Position numbers and translations under genes: made by a program. A DNA stretch of 5,354 bases from JBFMAP01 sp964632135 (GTDB lineage: Archaea; Micrarchaeota; Micrarchaeia; Burarchaeales; JBFMAP01). The notes below the pieces were generated by a model. That model worked only from the letters and a program-made list of their open reading frames with translations. It was not told the origin of the DNA and ran no database searches. This document shows, in pieces, positions 5,245-5,354 of the stretch; the stretch's first letter is position 1; every line of letters starts with the position of its first letter. The DNA lies in contig CAZWEI010000063.1 of assembly GCA_964632135.1 (NCBI GenBank), forward strand, positions 1-5,354, given 5' to 3'.

Positions 5245-5354
5245 CGCGCGGATGTACTCGGCTGTTTTTCCAGTTATCGCCGTTTCCGCCTTTCTAAGCT
5301 CCTCGATGTTGCGCGCGCCGACAAGGAACATCGCGGTTTTCAAGTCGGATTTCC
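5230..5354 (-). CDS. fni: Type 2 isopentenyl-diphosphate isomerase, C-terminal fragment
   Basis: Only the last 40 codons and the TAA stop (5230-5232) lie in the window; the gene continues past the right edge. The fragment reads LKTAMFLVGARNIEELRKAE (4-23), then TAITGKTAEYIRAR. This resembles the closing helix of FMN-dependent type 2 IPP isomerases, where an A-M-F-L-x-G-x-x-N-I-x-E-L pattern follows the last strand of the TIM barrel. That enzyme interconverts IPP and DMAPP in the archaeal mevalonate route to membrane lipids. A location near gltX agrees with the clustering of isoprenoid genes and gltX in many euryarchaea. Another FMN-dependent TIM-barrel enzyme is the main alternative given the short fragment. 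Confidence 0.75.
   Translation of the reverse strand, partial: KSDLKTAMFLVGARNIEELRKAETAITGKTAEYIRARKVF

Overview
The window is archaeal chromosome. Every gene I can support lies on the minus strand, so transcription runs from the right edge to the left. The diagnostic feature is the run rpl7ae - rps28e - rpl24e - ndk, a gene order conserved widely in archaea and normally followed by infB (translation factor aIF5B/IF2), which would lie just beyond the left edge. An archaeal-type glutamyl-tRNA synthetase and the 3' end of what looks like a type 2 isopentenyl-diphosphate isomerase support the same assignment. Good BRE/TATA promoters and Shine-Dalgarno sites of the GGTG type also fit archaea. 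The lineage cannot be fixed from the sequence. Short spacers, lysine/glutamate-rich tails on ribosomal proteins and frequent GCGCGC strings would be compatible with a euryarchaeal or DPANN genome, but that is a guess.

Layout, in order of transcription: (1) 5354-5230, last 40 codons of fni. (2) 5206-3389, a 605-residue protein I do not recognise as a named family. It has an N-terminal helical region, at least five copies of a roughly 34-residue helical repeat, and a C-terminal domain that reads as a caspase-like (clan CD) cysteine peptidase with a candidate His482/Cys536 dyad. (3) 3369-1678, gltX. (4) 1599-1102, rpl7ae behind its own promoter and a small leader hairpin. (5) 1067-861, rps28e. 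(6) 826-572, rpl24e. (7) 468-4, ndk, set off by a 103-base T-rich spacer.

Most of the window is housekeeping: tRNA-Glu charging, ribosomal proteins, nucleoside triphosphate supply and isoprenoid lipid synthesis. The outlier is the repeat/peptidase gene. It is visibly more AT-rich than its neighbours, contains no GCGCGC (all flanking parts do), appears to have its own promoter that would give a leaderless mRNA, and separates fni from gltX, which lie near each other in many euryarchaea. It looks like an acquired accessory gene whose architecture (helical repeat sensor plus caspase-like protease) recalls known prokaryotic immune or cell-death effectors. That role is inference only: no partner gene, CRISPR array or other defence gene is visible here.
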